From positions 512 to 28,401 of the forward strand of contig DBTS01000030.1 of NCBI GenBank assembly GCA_002307175.1: DNA of 27,890 nt. The letters run 5' to 3'. The notes under the pieces were generated by a model that saw only the letters and a list, made by a program, of their open reading frames with translations, was not told the origin of the DNA and made no database searches. This document shows positions 1-8,200 of the stretch, piece after piece. The number at the start of each line of letters is the position of its first letter. The first letter of the stretch is position 1. Position numbers and translations under genes: made by a program. Source of the DNA: Rhodocyclaceae bacterium UBA1310. GTDB lineage: Bacteria > Pseudomonadota > Gammaproteobacteria > Burkholderiales > Rhodocyclaceae.

Positions 1-778
1 CCTTGTCGGTCAGCGTCTGGGCCGGTGCGATGGTGATCGAATCCCCGGTATGCACGCCCATCGGGTCAAGGTTTTCGATGGAGCACACGATGATGCAGTT
101 GTCGTTCTTGTCACGAACGACTTCCATCTCGAACTCTTTCCAGCCCAGCAGCGATTCTTCAATCAGCAGCTCACGCGTGGGAGAGAGATCCAGACCGCGA
201 TTGCAGATCTCGACAAATTCTTCGATGTTGTAGGCAATCCCGCCTCCAGAACCACCCATCGTGAAAGACGGGCGGATGATCGCCGGGAAGCCGACCTGGG
301 CCTGCACCGCCATGGCTTCTTCGAGACTGTGGGCGATGCCGGAACGGGCCGACTCAAGACCGATCTTCTGCATTGCCAGCTTGAATTTCTGACGGTCTTC
401 GGCCTTGTCGATGGCATCAGGACGCGCACCAATCATCTCGACCTTGTACTTGTCGAGTACGCCGTTATGCCACAGATCAAGCGCACAGTTCAGCGCAGTC
501 TGTCCGCCCATGGTCGGCAGCACGGCATCCGGACGTTCCTTCTCGATGATGCGTTCGAGCACCTGCCAGGTGATCGGCTCGATGTAGGTGACATCGGCCA
601 TGTTCGGGTCGGTCATGATGGTCGCCGGATTGCTGTTGACCAGAATGACCTTGTAACCCTCATCACGCAACGCCTTGCAGGCCTGGGCGCCTGAGTAATC
701 GAACTCGCAGGCCTGACCGATGATGATCGGGCCGGCGCCAATGATGAGAATGGACTGGATGTCTGTACGTTTTGGCAT
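1..778 (-). CDS. carB: Carbamoyl-phosphate synthase large subunit, N-terminal part (truncated by window edge)
   Basis: The large subunit makes carbamoyl phosphate from bicarbonate, ATP and ammonia delivered by CarA, feeding pyrimidine and arginine synthesis in the cytoplasm. About 259 residues are readable on the minus strand from the ATG at 778 to the window edge, with no stop. The protein starts MPKRTDIQSILIIGAGP and continues through GQACEFDYSGAQACKALRDE, the PTMGGQTALN segment and the ATP-grasp stretch FTMGGSGGGIAYN, then DPMGVHTGDSI. These are hallmark CarB N-terminal sequences. The family is about 1070 residues, so roughly three quarters lie outside the window. carA is upstream on the same strand with a 139-base gap. 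No strong ribosome site precedes the ATG. Confidence 0.97.
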   Translation of the reverse strand, partial: MPKRTDIQSILIIGAGPIIIGQACEFDYSGAQACKALRDEGYKVILVNSNPATIMTDPNMADVTYIEPITWQVLERIIEKERPDAVLPTMGGQTALNCALDLWHNGVLDKYKVEMIGARPDAIDKAEDRQKFKLAMQKIGLESARSGIAHSLEEAMAVQAQVGFPAIIRPSFTMGGSGGGIAYNIEEFVEICNRGLDLSPTRELLIEESLLGWKEFEMEVVRDKNDNCIIVCSIENLDPMGVHTGDSITIAPAQTLTDK

Positions 779-880
779 GTCGTATTACCGGAAGGGAAGG
801 ATCGGGCTCAACTCAGGGGTGGTCGGGCTTGATCACTGCCGCTTCGCTTCTCCGTCAATCAGTGTTTCGTCGATTCGGGG

Positions 881-907
881 CAAGGGTGCGAATCCTTCAC
901 ACCCTTG
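881..907 (-). other. Intercistronic hairpin between carA and carB
   Basis: A perfect 8-bp inverted repeat (CAAGGGTG at 881-888 and CACCCTTG at 900-907, 11-base loop) lies just after the carA stop at 918. No T-run follows on the minus strand, so it is not a classical terminator. It may stabilise or process the carAB message. The function is inferred only. Confidence 0.4.
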
Positions 908-917
908 TACATATCCT

Positions 918-2066
918 TTACTTGGCTTCCGCCGCCTTCATATTGTCGATGAAGCGGTCGAACAGGTAGGCCACATCATGCGGCCCCGGGCTCGCTTCCG
1001 GGTGTCCCTGGAAACAGTGTGCCGGCCGATCCGTCCAGATCAGGCCCTGCAGGCTGCTGTCGAACAGTGATACATGCGAGGGGCGCACATTCGCAGGCAA
1101 GGTATTTTCATCTACCGCAAAACCGTGGTTCTGGCTGGTAATGAGCACGCGCCCGGTATCCAGATCCTTGACCGGGTGATTGGCACCGTGGTGGCCGAAC
1201 TTCATCTTGAGCGTCTTGGCGCCAGCGGCCAGCCCCATGATCTGATGCCCCAGGCAGATACCGAACACCGGCAGCTTGCGGTCCAGGAATTCGCGCACAG
1301 CGGCAATCGCGTACGTACAGGGCTCCGGATCGCCAGGACCGTTGGACAGGAACACACCATCCGGATTCATCGCCAGCACTTCTGCGGCGGGCGTCTGCGC
1401 CGGCACTACAGTGAGGCGGCAACCACGCTCGGCGAGCATGTGCAGGATGTTGCGCTTGACACCAAAATCGTAGGCCACCACATGGAACTGTGCATCCTTC
1501 TGTTCCACGTAGCCTTTGCCCAGCCGCCACTCACCGGAGGTCCAGGCATACGGCTTGTGGGTACTCACCACCTTGGCCAGATCCATCCCGGCCAGCCCGG
1601 GGAAGGCCTGGGCCTCGGCAATCGCGGCTTCGGCATTGAGTTCCTTGGCACTTGCAGCGGTCACAATGCATCCTGCCTGGGCACCCTTTTCGCGCAGGAT
1701 ACGGGTGAGCTTGCGGGTATCGATTCCGGCGATCCCGACCACATTTCCGGCACGCAGAAATGCGTCCAGCGGCTGTTCTGAACGGAAATTCGAAACCATC
1801 AGCGGCAGATCACGGATAATCAGGCCGGCAGCGTAAATCCGGTCAGCCTCGTAATCTTCGGCATTGACACCAACGTTGCCGATATGGGGGTGGGTCAGTG
1901 TGACGATCTGGCGGGTGTAGGAAGGGTCGGTCAGAATTTCCTGATATCCCGTGATTGCCGTGTTGAACACGACTTCGCCGACACTCTTGCCCAACGCGCC
2001 GATCCCCTGTCCGTGAAAAACCGTACCATCAGCCAGTGCAAGCAACGCGTAGAGGGAATCCGTCAC
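918..2066 (-). CDS. carA: Carbamoyl-phosphate synthase small (glutaminase) subunit
   Basis: CarA hydrolyses glutamine and channels ammonia to CarB. The chosen start is GTG at 2066, because AGGAG (2080-2076) sits 9 bases upstream. An in-frame TTG at 2072 would leave only 3 bases of spacing. This gives about 382 residues, the usual length. The N-terminal CPSase_sm domain carries FNTAITGYQEILTDPSY and the VGVNAEDYE segment. The C-terminal class I amidotransferase domain carries SNGPGDPE, the nucleophile Cys in FGICLGHQ (about residue 271), and the His/Glu pair in GHPEASPGPHD (about 355 and 357). All catalytic residues are present. The gene precedes carB in the same orientation and probably shares its transcript. 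A terminator-like stem sits about 95 bases upstream, so the promoter is probably in the short region 2080-2160. Confidence 0.97.
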   Translation of the reverse strand: MTDSLYALLALADGTVFHGQGIGALGKSVGEVVFNTAITGYQEILTDPSYTRQIVTLTHPHIGNVGVNAEDYEADRIYAAGLIIRDLPLMVSNFRSEQPLDAFLRAGNVVGIAGIDTRKLTRILREKGAQAGCIVTAASAKELNAEAAIAEAQAFPGLAGMDLAKVVSTHKPYAWTSGEWRLGKGYVEQKDAQFHVVAYDFGVKRNILHMLAERGCRLTVVPAQTPAAEVLAMNPDGVFLSNGPGDPEPCTYAIAAVREFLDRKLPVFGICLGHQIMGLAAGAKTLKMKFGHHGANHPVKDLDTGRVLITSQNHGFAVDENTLPANVRPSHVSLFDSSLQGLIWTDRPAHCFQGHPEASPGPHDVAYLFDRFIDNMKAAEAK

Positions 2067-2128
2067 GATCAATAACTCCTGAAAACCGGTGGAAAGCAGC
2101 GAGAATCGGTATCAGCCTTGCCACCTAC

Positions 2129-2143
2129 CCAAACCGGGTTTGG
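2129..2143. promoter_or_regulatory. Short inverted repeat in the carA leader
   Basis: CCAAAC and GTTTGG arms of 6 bp flank a 3-base centre, 63 bases upstream of the carA start. It lies in the only space available for the carA promoter, so it could be an operator or a small RNA hairpin. A match of this size can arise by chance. Confidence 0.2.
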
Positions 2144-2159
2144 CGCAGCCTCCGACGTG

Positions 2160-2192
2160 AAAAACGGGACCCGTCCTCTCAGACAAGTCCCG
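2160..2192 (-). terminator. Rho-independent terminator after the hybrid kinase gene
   Basis: On the minus strand a CGGGAC / GTCCCG stem (2192-2187 with 2170-2165) encloses a further GTC/GAC pairing and is followed directly by TTTTT (2164-2160). It lies about 60 bases after the kinase stop at 2253 and about 95 bases before carA. The simplest reading is a terminator for the kinase message. If a promoter lay upstream of it, it could instead act as a carAB attenuator. Confidence 0.75.
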
Positions 2193-2252
2193 CTCGCAAA
2201 CATCGAGATTATAGCCTGAAACATCGTTCCACGGCAATCCTGAAGCCGTCAT

Positions 2253-4856
2253 TCATGCCTTGGGCGGCAATTGCGCCCGCAGATAATTCGCCACCCGCGC
2301 CAGTTCCGACAGGAATCCAGGCACGCCTGCGATGGCTGCCTCGGTCTCCCCTTTGCGTGCCGCACTCTCGACACGCTGGGCGGCTTCGGCTGCAATCGAG
2401 GCGCCAAAAACACCGGCAGAAGACTTCATCGAATGCGCCACCGAACACAGGGTACGCATATCCTGATTGCGCACGGCCTGCTCAAGCTTGGTGACGTTCT
2501 TGCTGTAATCAGTCAGGAAAATCGAAATCAGCGAGCACAAAGACTCTTCATCCCCATCCAGCAGCCCACGCGTCTGTTCGAGATCAACCACCAGAACCCC
2601 CGATTCCCCCGACTCTCCATCATCGGTAAGCTCCACCACATTCCCTTCAAAATCGGTACTTTCCAGCCGGCGTGTGACCCGTTCGATGGCCGCGAACAAC
2701 TCGCTCGGATGCACCGGCTTGGAGACATAATCGTCCATCCCCGCCTCCAGACAACGCTCCCTGTCGCCCTGCATCACGTGGGCAGTCATCGCGATGATGG
2801 GTGTCACCTCCCAGCGGCCCGACATCGCCCAGCTGCGCCGTGCCTCACGCGCACGGATCGCCTTGGTGGCATCCAGCCCACCCAGCACCGGCATCTGCAC
2901 ATCCATCAGAATCAGATCAAAGCGACGGCGCTCAAACCATTCAATCGCTTCCTGCCCATCTCCGGCCGTTATCACTTCATACCCTGCACGCTGCAGGATC
3001 TTGGTGGCCACGGCCTGATTCACCGGATTATCCTCAACCAAGAGCACCGACCGCGCTTTCTGCGGTGCGCTCGTACCGGCCCGGATCAATTCCTCATCAA
3101 TCTGGAATTCCGCCAGGGTTTCCTCCGGTGCCACGATGTCATCTTCCTGTGCCGGCACCAGGGCCAGACGGATGGCATCCAGCAGATCGCTCGCGGACAC
3201 CGGTTTGACGACGTTCGAACGCACTCCCAACTGCCGGCATCGTGCAGCCTCAGTGCGCTGTGTCTCAGAAGTCAGCATCATGATGATGCGCTCACACGAA
3301 GCCCCTTCGCCATGAAAATAGGTCGGCAATGTGAATCCACCCGGTTCCGGCATGTTGGCATCAACGAACATAAGGTCGAATGGCACACCACTCTTGCCCG
3401 CTTGTCTGAGCAAAACATTCGCCTCGGCACCATTGCCTGCAACCTGCACCGCAAACCCCCACTGTTTGAGAGTACGCGTCAGCACGCGGGCCACTGCGGC
3501 ATTATCTTCGACCACCAGAACACTCATCTGGGCGTAACGTGCATCCACCTCTTCCACACTGACGGTGTCACGCACGGCTTCCATCTCGACCGTGAATGAG
3601 AAAGTGCTCCCCTTCTCCGGCTCGCTCACCACCCAGATACGGCCACGCATGAGTTCCACGAGGCGACGGCAGATCGCCAGCCCCAGTCCCGTGCCACCAT
3701 AGCGTCGCGTCGTCGAATTATCCGCTTGGGAGAATGCACCAAACACCTCGGTCTGCTTGCCCGCCGGAATCCCGATCCCGGTATCGCGCACATCAAACTG
3801 CAGGCGGACATGGCCTGCTTCACGCAGTACACACCATACAGTAATCTCAACCTCACCGTGCTCGGTAAATTTGATCGCATTGCCCAGCAGGTTGATGAGC
3901 ACCTGACGCAGCCGGTTAGGGTCTCCCCGCAACACCTGTGGCGCATCCGGGGCCAGGCTGAAGATCAGTTCCAAGCCCTTCTGATGCCCACGCAGGGCAA
4001 GCGCCTTGAAAATATCGGAGACCACGGCAGGCAGGGAAAACTCAATGTTCTCAAGCTCCAGCTTGCCGGCTTCGATTTTCGAGAAATCGAGAATATCGTT
4101 GATGATGGCCAGCAGGGATTCTGCCGACGATTTAACCGTCTGCAGATAGCCACGCTGCTCGGTATCAAGCTGCGTATCCAGGGCAAGTTCGGTCATCCCG
4201 ATGATGCCATTCATCGGTGTGCGGATTTCGTGGCTCATATTGGCCAGAAAATCACCTTTGGCACGGCTCGCGGATTCTGCTGCTTCCTTGGCACGCAGCA
4301 TCTCGAGTTCCCAGCCCTTGCGCTCCGTCACATCCCGGTGGGTACCGACAATCCGCGCCGGTTGGCCATCTGCCGTGCGTGCCACCACCCGCCCATGGGT
4401 GGCCATCCAGCGCCAATCCCCATTGCGTGCCCGCAGGCGATACTCCGCCTCAAACTCTTCGGCGGCCCCCAGCAAATGGCTGGAGACCCGCTCGCGCACA
4501 GCCTCGAGATCTTCAGGGTGGATCAGTGCCTGCCAATCAGCAAGCGCATTGCCAAGTTCTCCATCAGCATAGCCCAAACCACGCTTCCACTGCGCCGAAA
4601 GGAAGAACTGCTGCCTGCCCAGATCCCAGTCCCACAGCCCGTCATGGCGGTTATCCAGCGCCAGCGACAGCCGATCCCGCTCCTGCAGCTGCAGATTGAG
4701 CACCCGGGCCAGCTGCCCAATCAGCGCAAGCGGCTCACGGACGGGGTCTTCAAAACCTTCCGCACGCTCCATCCGCATAGCCAGAAGCCGCAGGATTTCA
4801 CGCAGTGCGTCAACATTGGCTACGTCTCGGTCGGAATGGTCTTGAGCGGAAGGCAT
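2253..4856 (-). CDS. Orphan hybrid histidine kinase: PAS-HisKA-HATPase-REC-REC-HPt
   Basis: This 867-residue multi-step phosphorelay kinase has no predicted membrane helix, so it is probably cytoplasmic. The domain order is as follows. A PAS/PAC fold lies at about 65-180 (GLWDWDLG to GTHRDVTERK). HisKA has phospho-His209 in NMSHEIRTPMNG. The HATPase carries the N box around 322-326, the G1 box DTGIGIP around 358-364 and the GGTGLGL G2 box. REC1 (about 445-565) has acceptor Asp499, REC2 (about 602-730) has Asp652, and a C-terminal HPt domain has His808 in AHSMKSSAG. All phosphotransfer residues are intact, so the whole relay could run within one chain. No response regulator with an output domain is adjacent. 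The start is ATG at 4856 with only a weak ribosome site. The input signal cannot be read from the sequence. The gene is followed by a terminator. Confidence 0.93.
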   Translation of the reverse strand: MPSAQDHSDRDVANVDALREILRLLAMRMERAEGFEDPVREPLALIGQLARVLNLQLQERDRLSLALDNRHDGLWDWDLGRQQFFLSAQWKRGLGYADGELGNALADWQALIHPEDLEAVRERVSSHLLGAAEEFEAEYRLRARNGDWRWMATHGRVVARTADGQPARIVGTHRDVTERKGWELEMLRAKEAAESASRAKGDFLANMSHEIRTPMNGIIGMTELALDTQLDTEQRGYLQTVKSSAESLLAIINDILDFSKIEAGKLELENIEFSLPAVVSDIFKALALRGHQKGLELIFSLAPDAPQVLRGDPNRLRQVLINLLGNAIKFTEHGEVEITVWCVLREAGHVRLQFDVRDTGIGIPAGKQTEVFGAFSQADNSTTRRYGGTGLGLAICRRLVELMRGRIWVVSEPEKGSTFSFTVEMEAVRDTVSVEEVDARYAQMSVLVVEDNAAVARVLTRTLKQWGFAVQVAGNGAEANVLLRQAGKSGVPFDLMFVDANMPEPGGFTLPTYFHGEGASCERIIMMLTSETQRTEAARCRQLGVRSNVVKPVSASDLLDAIRLALVPAQEDDIVAPEETLAEFQIDEELIRAGTSAPQKARSVLLVEDNPVNQAVATKILQRAGYEVITAGDGQEAIEWFERRRFDLILMDVQMPVLGGLDATKAIRAREARRSWAMSGRWEVTPIIAMTAHVMQGDRERCLEAGMDDYVSKPVHPSELFAAIERVTRRLESTDFEGNVVELTDDGESGESGVLVVDLEQTRGLLDGDEESLCSLISIFLTDYSKNVTKLEQAVRNQDMRTLCSVAHSMKSSAGVFGASIAAEAAQRVESAARKGETEAAIAGVPGFLSELARVANYLRAQLPPKA

Positions 4857-4945
4857 TGGGTTCGGAACGGATTCAGTTCAGTGTCAAACGACAGATAACG
4901 ACCCCCACAGACCGTGCTGATGTCCTGTCACAAAAATTGATGCAC

Positions 4946-6160
4946 TCAACGCCCGGTCATCTGCGCACAGGTGCGCTCCATACGGTCAAGCCCTTCATCA
5001 AGTTCAGCATCGGAGATAATCAGGGAAGTGGCAAGACGCACCACATCCGGCCCGGCGACAATGTGCAGCACTCCATTGTCAGCCGCAGCCTTCATGAAAG
5101 CACCCGCCTTGCCCGCAAGCTCGGGGGTGAGCTGGCAGCCCATCCACAGCCCGGACTCGCGAACCTCGTCGAAACACTTGTATTTCTGCCCCATCTGGCG
5201 CAAACGATCCGCCGCATGCTTCGCCTTGCGTTTGACTCCAGCCAGCACTTCCGGCGTATTGATGATGTCAAGCGCTGCTTCTGCGACGGCACAGGCAAGC
5301 GGATTGCCGCCAAAGGTACTGCCGTGCACGCCCGGAGTGAAATGCTTGTCGGCCATTGCGGCGGTGGTCATCATGATGCCGATCGGGAAACCTGCGCCGA
5401 TGCCCTTGGCCGTGGTCAGAATATCGGGCGTCACACCCGTATCCATGTAGGCATACAGCGAGCCGGTACGCCCATTGCCAGACTGCACCTCATCAAAGAT
5501 CAGGGCGGCGTCGTGCTGGCTCGCCAGCTCACGGATCAGCTTGAGGTATTCATGCTTGACCGGCAGCACGCCGGATTCCCCCACCACGGGTTCAACGATG
5601 ATCGCACAGGTCTTCGGGCCCACCACACGGCGCAGCGCCTCTTCGTCATGCAGGTCGATATGCACGATACCGGCCGGATTGGGCCCCATCCCTGAGGAAT
5701 ACTTGGCCTGCCCCCCCACCGAAACCGTGAAGAAAGTTCTGCCGTGAAAGGAGCCGTTAAACGAAACGATCTCGATCTTTTCCGGGCCATACAGATTCAC
5801 TGCACGCTTGCGCGCCAGCTTGAGCGCAGCCTCATTGGCTTCCGCACCTGAATTGCCATAAAACACGCGCTCGGCAAAGGTGGCTTCGCACAGTTTGCGG
5901 GCCAGCCGCAAGGCAGGTTCATTGGTGTAGTAATTTGATACATGCCACACCTTGGCAGCCTGTTCCGTCAAAGCCTTGAGCAACCCCGGATGGGCATGCC
6001 CCAGCGAGGTGACAGCCACGCCCGCTCCGAAATCGATGTAATCACGCCCCTGCTGATCCCACAGGCGGGAACCTTCGCCTCGCACGAAGATCATGTCCAA
6101 CGGGGAAAACACGGGAACCATGTAATGATCGAAGTCTGCACGGGAAACAGCGGGTATCAC
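4946..6160 (-). CDS. argD: Acetylornithine/succinylornithine aminotransferase (ArgD/AstC family)
   Basis: This PLP-dependent class III aminotransferase interconverts N-acetylornithine and N-acetylglutamate semialdehyde in arginine synthesis. Members also act on succinylornithine or succinyl-diaminopimelate. It has about 404 residues. Visible landmarks are GEGSRLWDQQG, NSGAEANEAALKLAR (PLP phosphate contact), FHGRTFFTVS, the PLP-ring Asp in IFDEVQ and the Schiff-base Lys in TTAKGIGAGFP (near residue 252), then HGSTFGGNPLA. GTG at 6160 is preferred over the in-frame TTG at 6166, because AAGGA (6172-6168) is 7 bases from GTG but only one from TTG. The GTG start also gives the usual short lead before the FDHYM segment. 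No ast catabolic genes are nearby, so argD is favoured over astC, but the sequence alone does not separate them. Confidence 0.85.
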   Translation of the reverse strand: MIPAVSRADFDHYMVPVFSPLDMIFVRGEGSRLWDQQGRDYIDFGAGVAVTSLGHAHPGLLKALTEQAAKVWHVSNYYTNEPALRLARKLCEATFAERVFYGNSGAEANEAALKLARKRAVNLYGPEKIEIVSFNGSFHGRTFFTVSVGGQAKYSSGMGPNPAGIVHIDLHDEEALRRVVGPKTCAIIVEPVVGESGVLPVKHEYLKLIRELASQHDAALIFDEVQSGNGRTGSLYAYMDTGVTPDILTTAKGIGAGFPIGIMMTTAAMADKHFTPGVHGSTFGGNPLACAVAEAALDIINTPEVLAGVKRKAKHAADRLRQMGQKYKCFDEVRESGLWMGCQLTPELAGKAGAFMKAAADNGVLHIVAGPDVVRLATSLIISDAELDEGLDRMERTCAQMTGR

Positions 6161-6176
6161 TTGCAAATCCTTTTCT

Positions 6177-6209
6177 AAATGGCGAAGCCAAGCTGGCTTC
6201 CTGCCATTT
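6177..6209 (-). terminator. Hairpin between the hydrogenase operon and argD (weak terminator or leader)
   Basis: A 7-bp stem GAAGCCA / TGGCTTC (6184-6190 with 6194-6200) sits on a second 7-bp stem, AAATGGC / GCCATTT (6177-6183 with 6203-6209), with a 2-base bulge. It ends about 5 bases before the argD ribosome site. Only three T residues close the minus-strand side and they lie inside the stem. It could therefore end the hydrogenase message inefficiently, or fold in the argD leader. Confidence 0.5.
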
Positions 6210-6325
6210 TAACGGCAAACTACCCCCGTCATCCCGACTTGAAGCAAGGATTCATCACAGAAATGTCCGGACGGTCGCAAGTGGCTCCCACCGGTCAGCC
6301 TGCCTGCCCCACCCTGGCACAGCGC

Positions 6326-6784
6326 TCAGCAGCCCTTCCCAGAGGAGAGCGCGGCTGCCGGCAATGGTTCGGAAAGAATCTGAACCAGCTCCCGCACCCC
6401 GTCGCTCACCCACTCGGGATCAAGACCAGCGGTCGGTGTGGCCACCGTCAGCCCGAGAATCTGCAAGCGGGCGGGGCTCACCCCGAGAGCCATCACCAGT
6501 CGCAACACCTCGACCAGTCCAAAGCCGTGAAGCTGGCGCTCGCCACCTTCGATATCTTCAAGACGAAGGCGGCGCAGCATTCCGGATTTTTCGCCTCCGA
6601 CACAGGCATCAATGATGATCGCCGAATCGGCCCCGAGCAGAGGCATCATCAGCTCCCCAGGATGGCGGCACAGCATCAGATTGACTGTTTTGGGCAAGCC
6701 ACAGGATTCGAGCGCCCGCAGCACTTCCCATCCGAAGGCATCCGCACCACATTCAGATCCAAGCCCGGCCACAAGAATGCTCAC
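6326..6784 (-). CDS. [NiFe] hydrogenase maturation endopeptidase (HyaD/HycI/FrxA-type)
   Basis: The protease removes the C-terminal tail of the hydrogenase large subunit after nickel insertion, locking the active site. GTG at 6784 is chosen because GGGGAGA lies about 4 bases upstream. This gives about 152 residues starting VSILVAGLGSECGADAFGWEV, the normal family beginning. A longer in-frame ATG at 6886 would add 34 atypical residues and overlap the large-subunit gene. Family metal-ligand positions are plausible at GADAFG (first Asp/Glu site), IIIDACVGG (second Asp) and the HGFGL segment (His). The gene is last in the hydrogenase operon, 52 bases after the large-subunit stop. Its substrate is almost certainly the neighbouring HydA. 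Confidence 0.85.
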   Translation of the reverse strand: MSILVAGLGSECGADAFGWEVLRALESCGLPKTVNLMLCRHPGELMMPLLGADSAIIIDACVGGEKSGMLRRLRLEDIEGGERQLHGFGLVEVLRLVMALGVSPARLQILGLTVATPTAGLDPEWVSDGVRELVQILSEPLPAAALSSGKGC

Positions 6785-6836
6785 AGTATCTCCCCGCGCA
6801 AACCAGGGCAGCGCAAAATGCGCCTCGTCGTGACGC

Positions 6837-8198
6837 TCAACACGGCAACGCCACCCCGGGAACTGCAGGATCGGAATCCCCTGCATCTGAATCCCTATTT
6901 ACCTTGAGTTTCAGAAAATGGGTGGAACATGACAGGCAGGGGTCATAATTGCGGATCACCTGTTCGCACAGGCTGCGCAGCTCATCATCGGGATGATGCA
7001 GACCAAACCGTTCCACTGACACATGCAGGTCATGCTCCATGCAGGCCTGATTCTGGGATGTCGGTGGAATCATAGTTGCCGCCAGCACGCGCCCCTTTTC
7101 GTCGAGCTCAAAGCGGTGATAGATCATCCCACGCGGGGCTTCCGTGCAATGATGCCCCACCCCCGCCCGCACGGTAAACTCCTGCCACGGCCGGGCGGGC
7201 AGATGATAGTGCTGCAGGATCTGCAACGTATCAACGATAGCCAGATAGCATTCCAGCGCACGTGCCGCGACATTCATGAACATGTTGTTACTGGGGAAGT
7301 GCAAGCCCATGTCGTGCGCAAAATCCTGGATCTCCAGCGGCAGGCGATCGAAATTGAGATTCATGCGCGACAGCGGCCCAAGAAAGTAGCGCTCCCCGTT
7401 CATCAGCGAATAATGCGCAGTGGAGTGCTCCACCTGATGTTCGCCAAAGTACTGGGGATAGGCGGCAAAATCAATATCCAGCCCTCCCGTGGACATCAGG
7501 CGCCCTTCATTGAGGCCATATTCGCGGGGATGACGAATCGCCACGCCAACGAAATCCTGCTCATCTTCTGGGCGGGGAAGGCCAATCGCCCATTCGGCAA
7601 AATCACGCACTACCTCACGCGCAGCCAGTAATTTGTCGACGAGATCAGCCACCTCGTGCTTGGGCGGCGCACGATGAAATCCTCCAACCCGCAAGCCAAT
7701 GGGATGCACCGAGCGGCCACCCAGCAGGCGCAGCATGTCATTGCCCAAGCCCTGCAACTGCATGCCACGGCGCACTTCATCAGGAAAGTGGCTGGCCATC
7801 TGCAGGGCGTCGGCAAAGCCCAAAAAATCAGGGGCAGCAAACAGATTGATATGCAGAGCATGGCTCTGCAGCCATTCTCCGTAGTACACCACGCGCCGCA
7901 TGGCGTGCACCCACGGGTCTTCGGCAACCCCGAATATTTTTTCAATGGCGCGGATCGAAGTCATCTGATAGGCAATCGGGCACACCCCGCAGACCCGCGC
8001 TGCGATGTGTGGCACTTCGGTATAGTCCTGCCCTTCAAGAAACTTCTCGAACAGCCGTGGAGGTTCAAAAATGCACAGTTGCAGTTTCTCGATGTGCCCG
8101 CCACGCGCCGTAAACTCCAGCGAACCTTCACCTTCGACGCGCGCCAGAAGCGGCACCTCGATAGTAATGTCGCGCTCCGGATTGACTTGGTCTGTCAT
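6837..8198 (-). CDS. hydA: Group 3b-type [NiFe] hydrogenase large (alpha) subunit
   Basis: This is the catalytic subunit holding the NiFe(CN)2CO centre. It has about 453 residues. ATG at 8198 is preferred because GGAGGAG is 5 bases upstream. A GTG at 8204 overlapping the small-subunit stop is the alternative. The N-terminal ligand motif is ARVCGVCPIA (Cys near 70 and 73), after RVEGEGSL. The C-terminal ligand motif is DPCLSCSTH. After that His comes a 26-residue tail (FLKLKVNRDSDAG to VALPC), the expected target of the protease encoded next. The motif spacing and partner subunits fit the cytoplasmic bidirectional NAD(P)-linked group 3b enzymes ('sulfhydrogenase' type, as in Pyrococcus HydBGDA). 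Subgroup assignment is by memory of the family and not by a tree. Confidence 0.93.
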   Translation of the reverse strand: MTDQVNPERDITIEVPLLARVEGEGSLEFTARGGHIEKLQLCIFEPPRLFEKFLEGQDYTEVPHIAARVCGVCPIAYQMTSIRAIEKIFGVAEDPWVHAMRRVVYYGEWLQSHALHINLFAAPDFLGFADALQMASHFPDEVRRGMQLQGLGNDMLRLLGGRSVHPIGLRVGGFHRAPPKHEVADLVDKLLAAREVVRDFAEWAIGLPRPEDEQDFVGVAIRHPREYGLNEGRLMSTGGLDIDFAAYPQYFGEHQVEHSTAHYSLMNGERYFLGPLSRMNLNFDRLPLEIQDFAHDMGLHFPSNNMFMNVAARALECYLAIVDTLQILQHYHLPARPWQEFTVRAGVGHHCTEAPRGMIYHRFELDEKGRVLAATMIPPTSQNQACMEHDLHVSVERFGLHHPDDELRSLCEQVIRNYDPCLSCSTHFLKLKVNRDSDAGDSDPAVPGVALPC

Positions 8199-8200
8199 GC

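Noticed and set aside
50..694. A 214-codon open frame on the plus strand
   Set aside because: It is the exact antisense of carB, whose minus-strand translation is unmistakable.
2271..4898. Two long plus-strand open frames (442 and 390 codons)
   Set aside because: Both are antisense to the hybrid kinase, and their translations are His/Arg-rich with no recognisable domain.
6785..6886. An N-terminal extension of the maturation protease to the ATG at 6886
   Set aside because: The extension overlaps hydA by about 50 bases and is unlike the family start. GTG at 6784 has a strong ribosome site.
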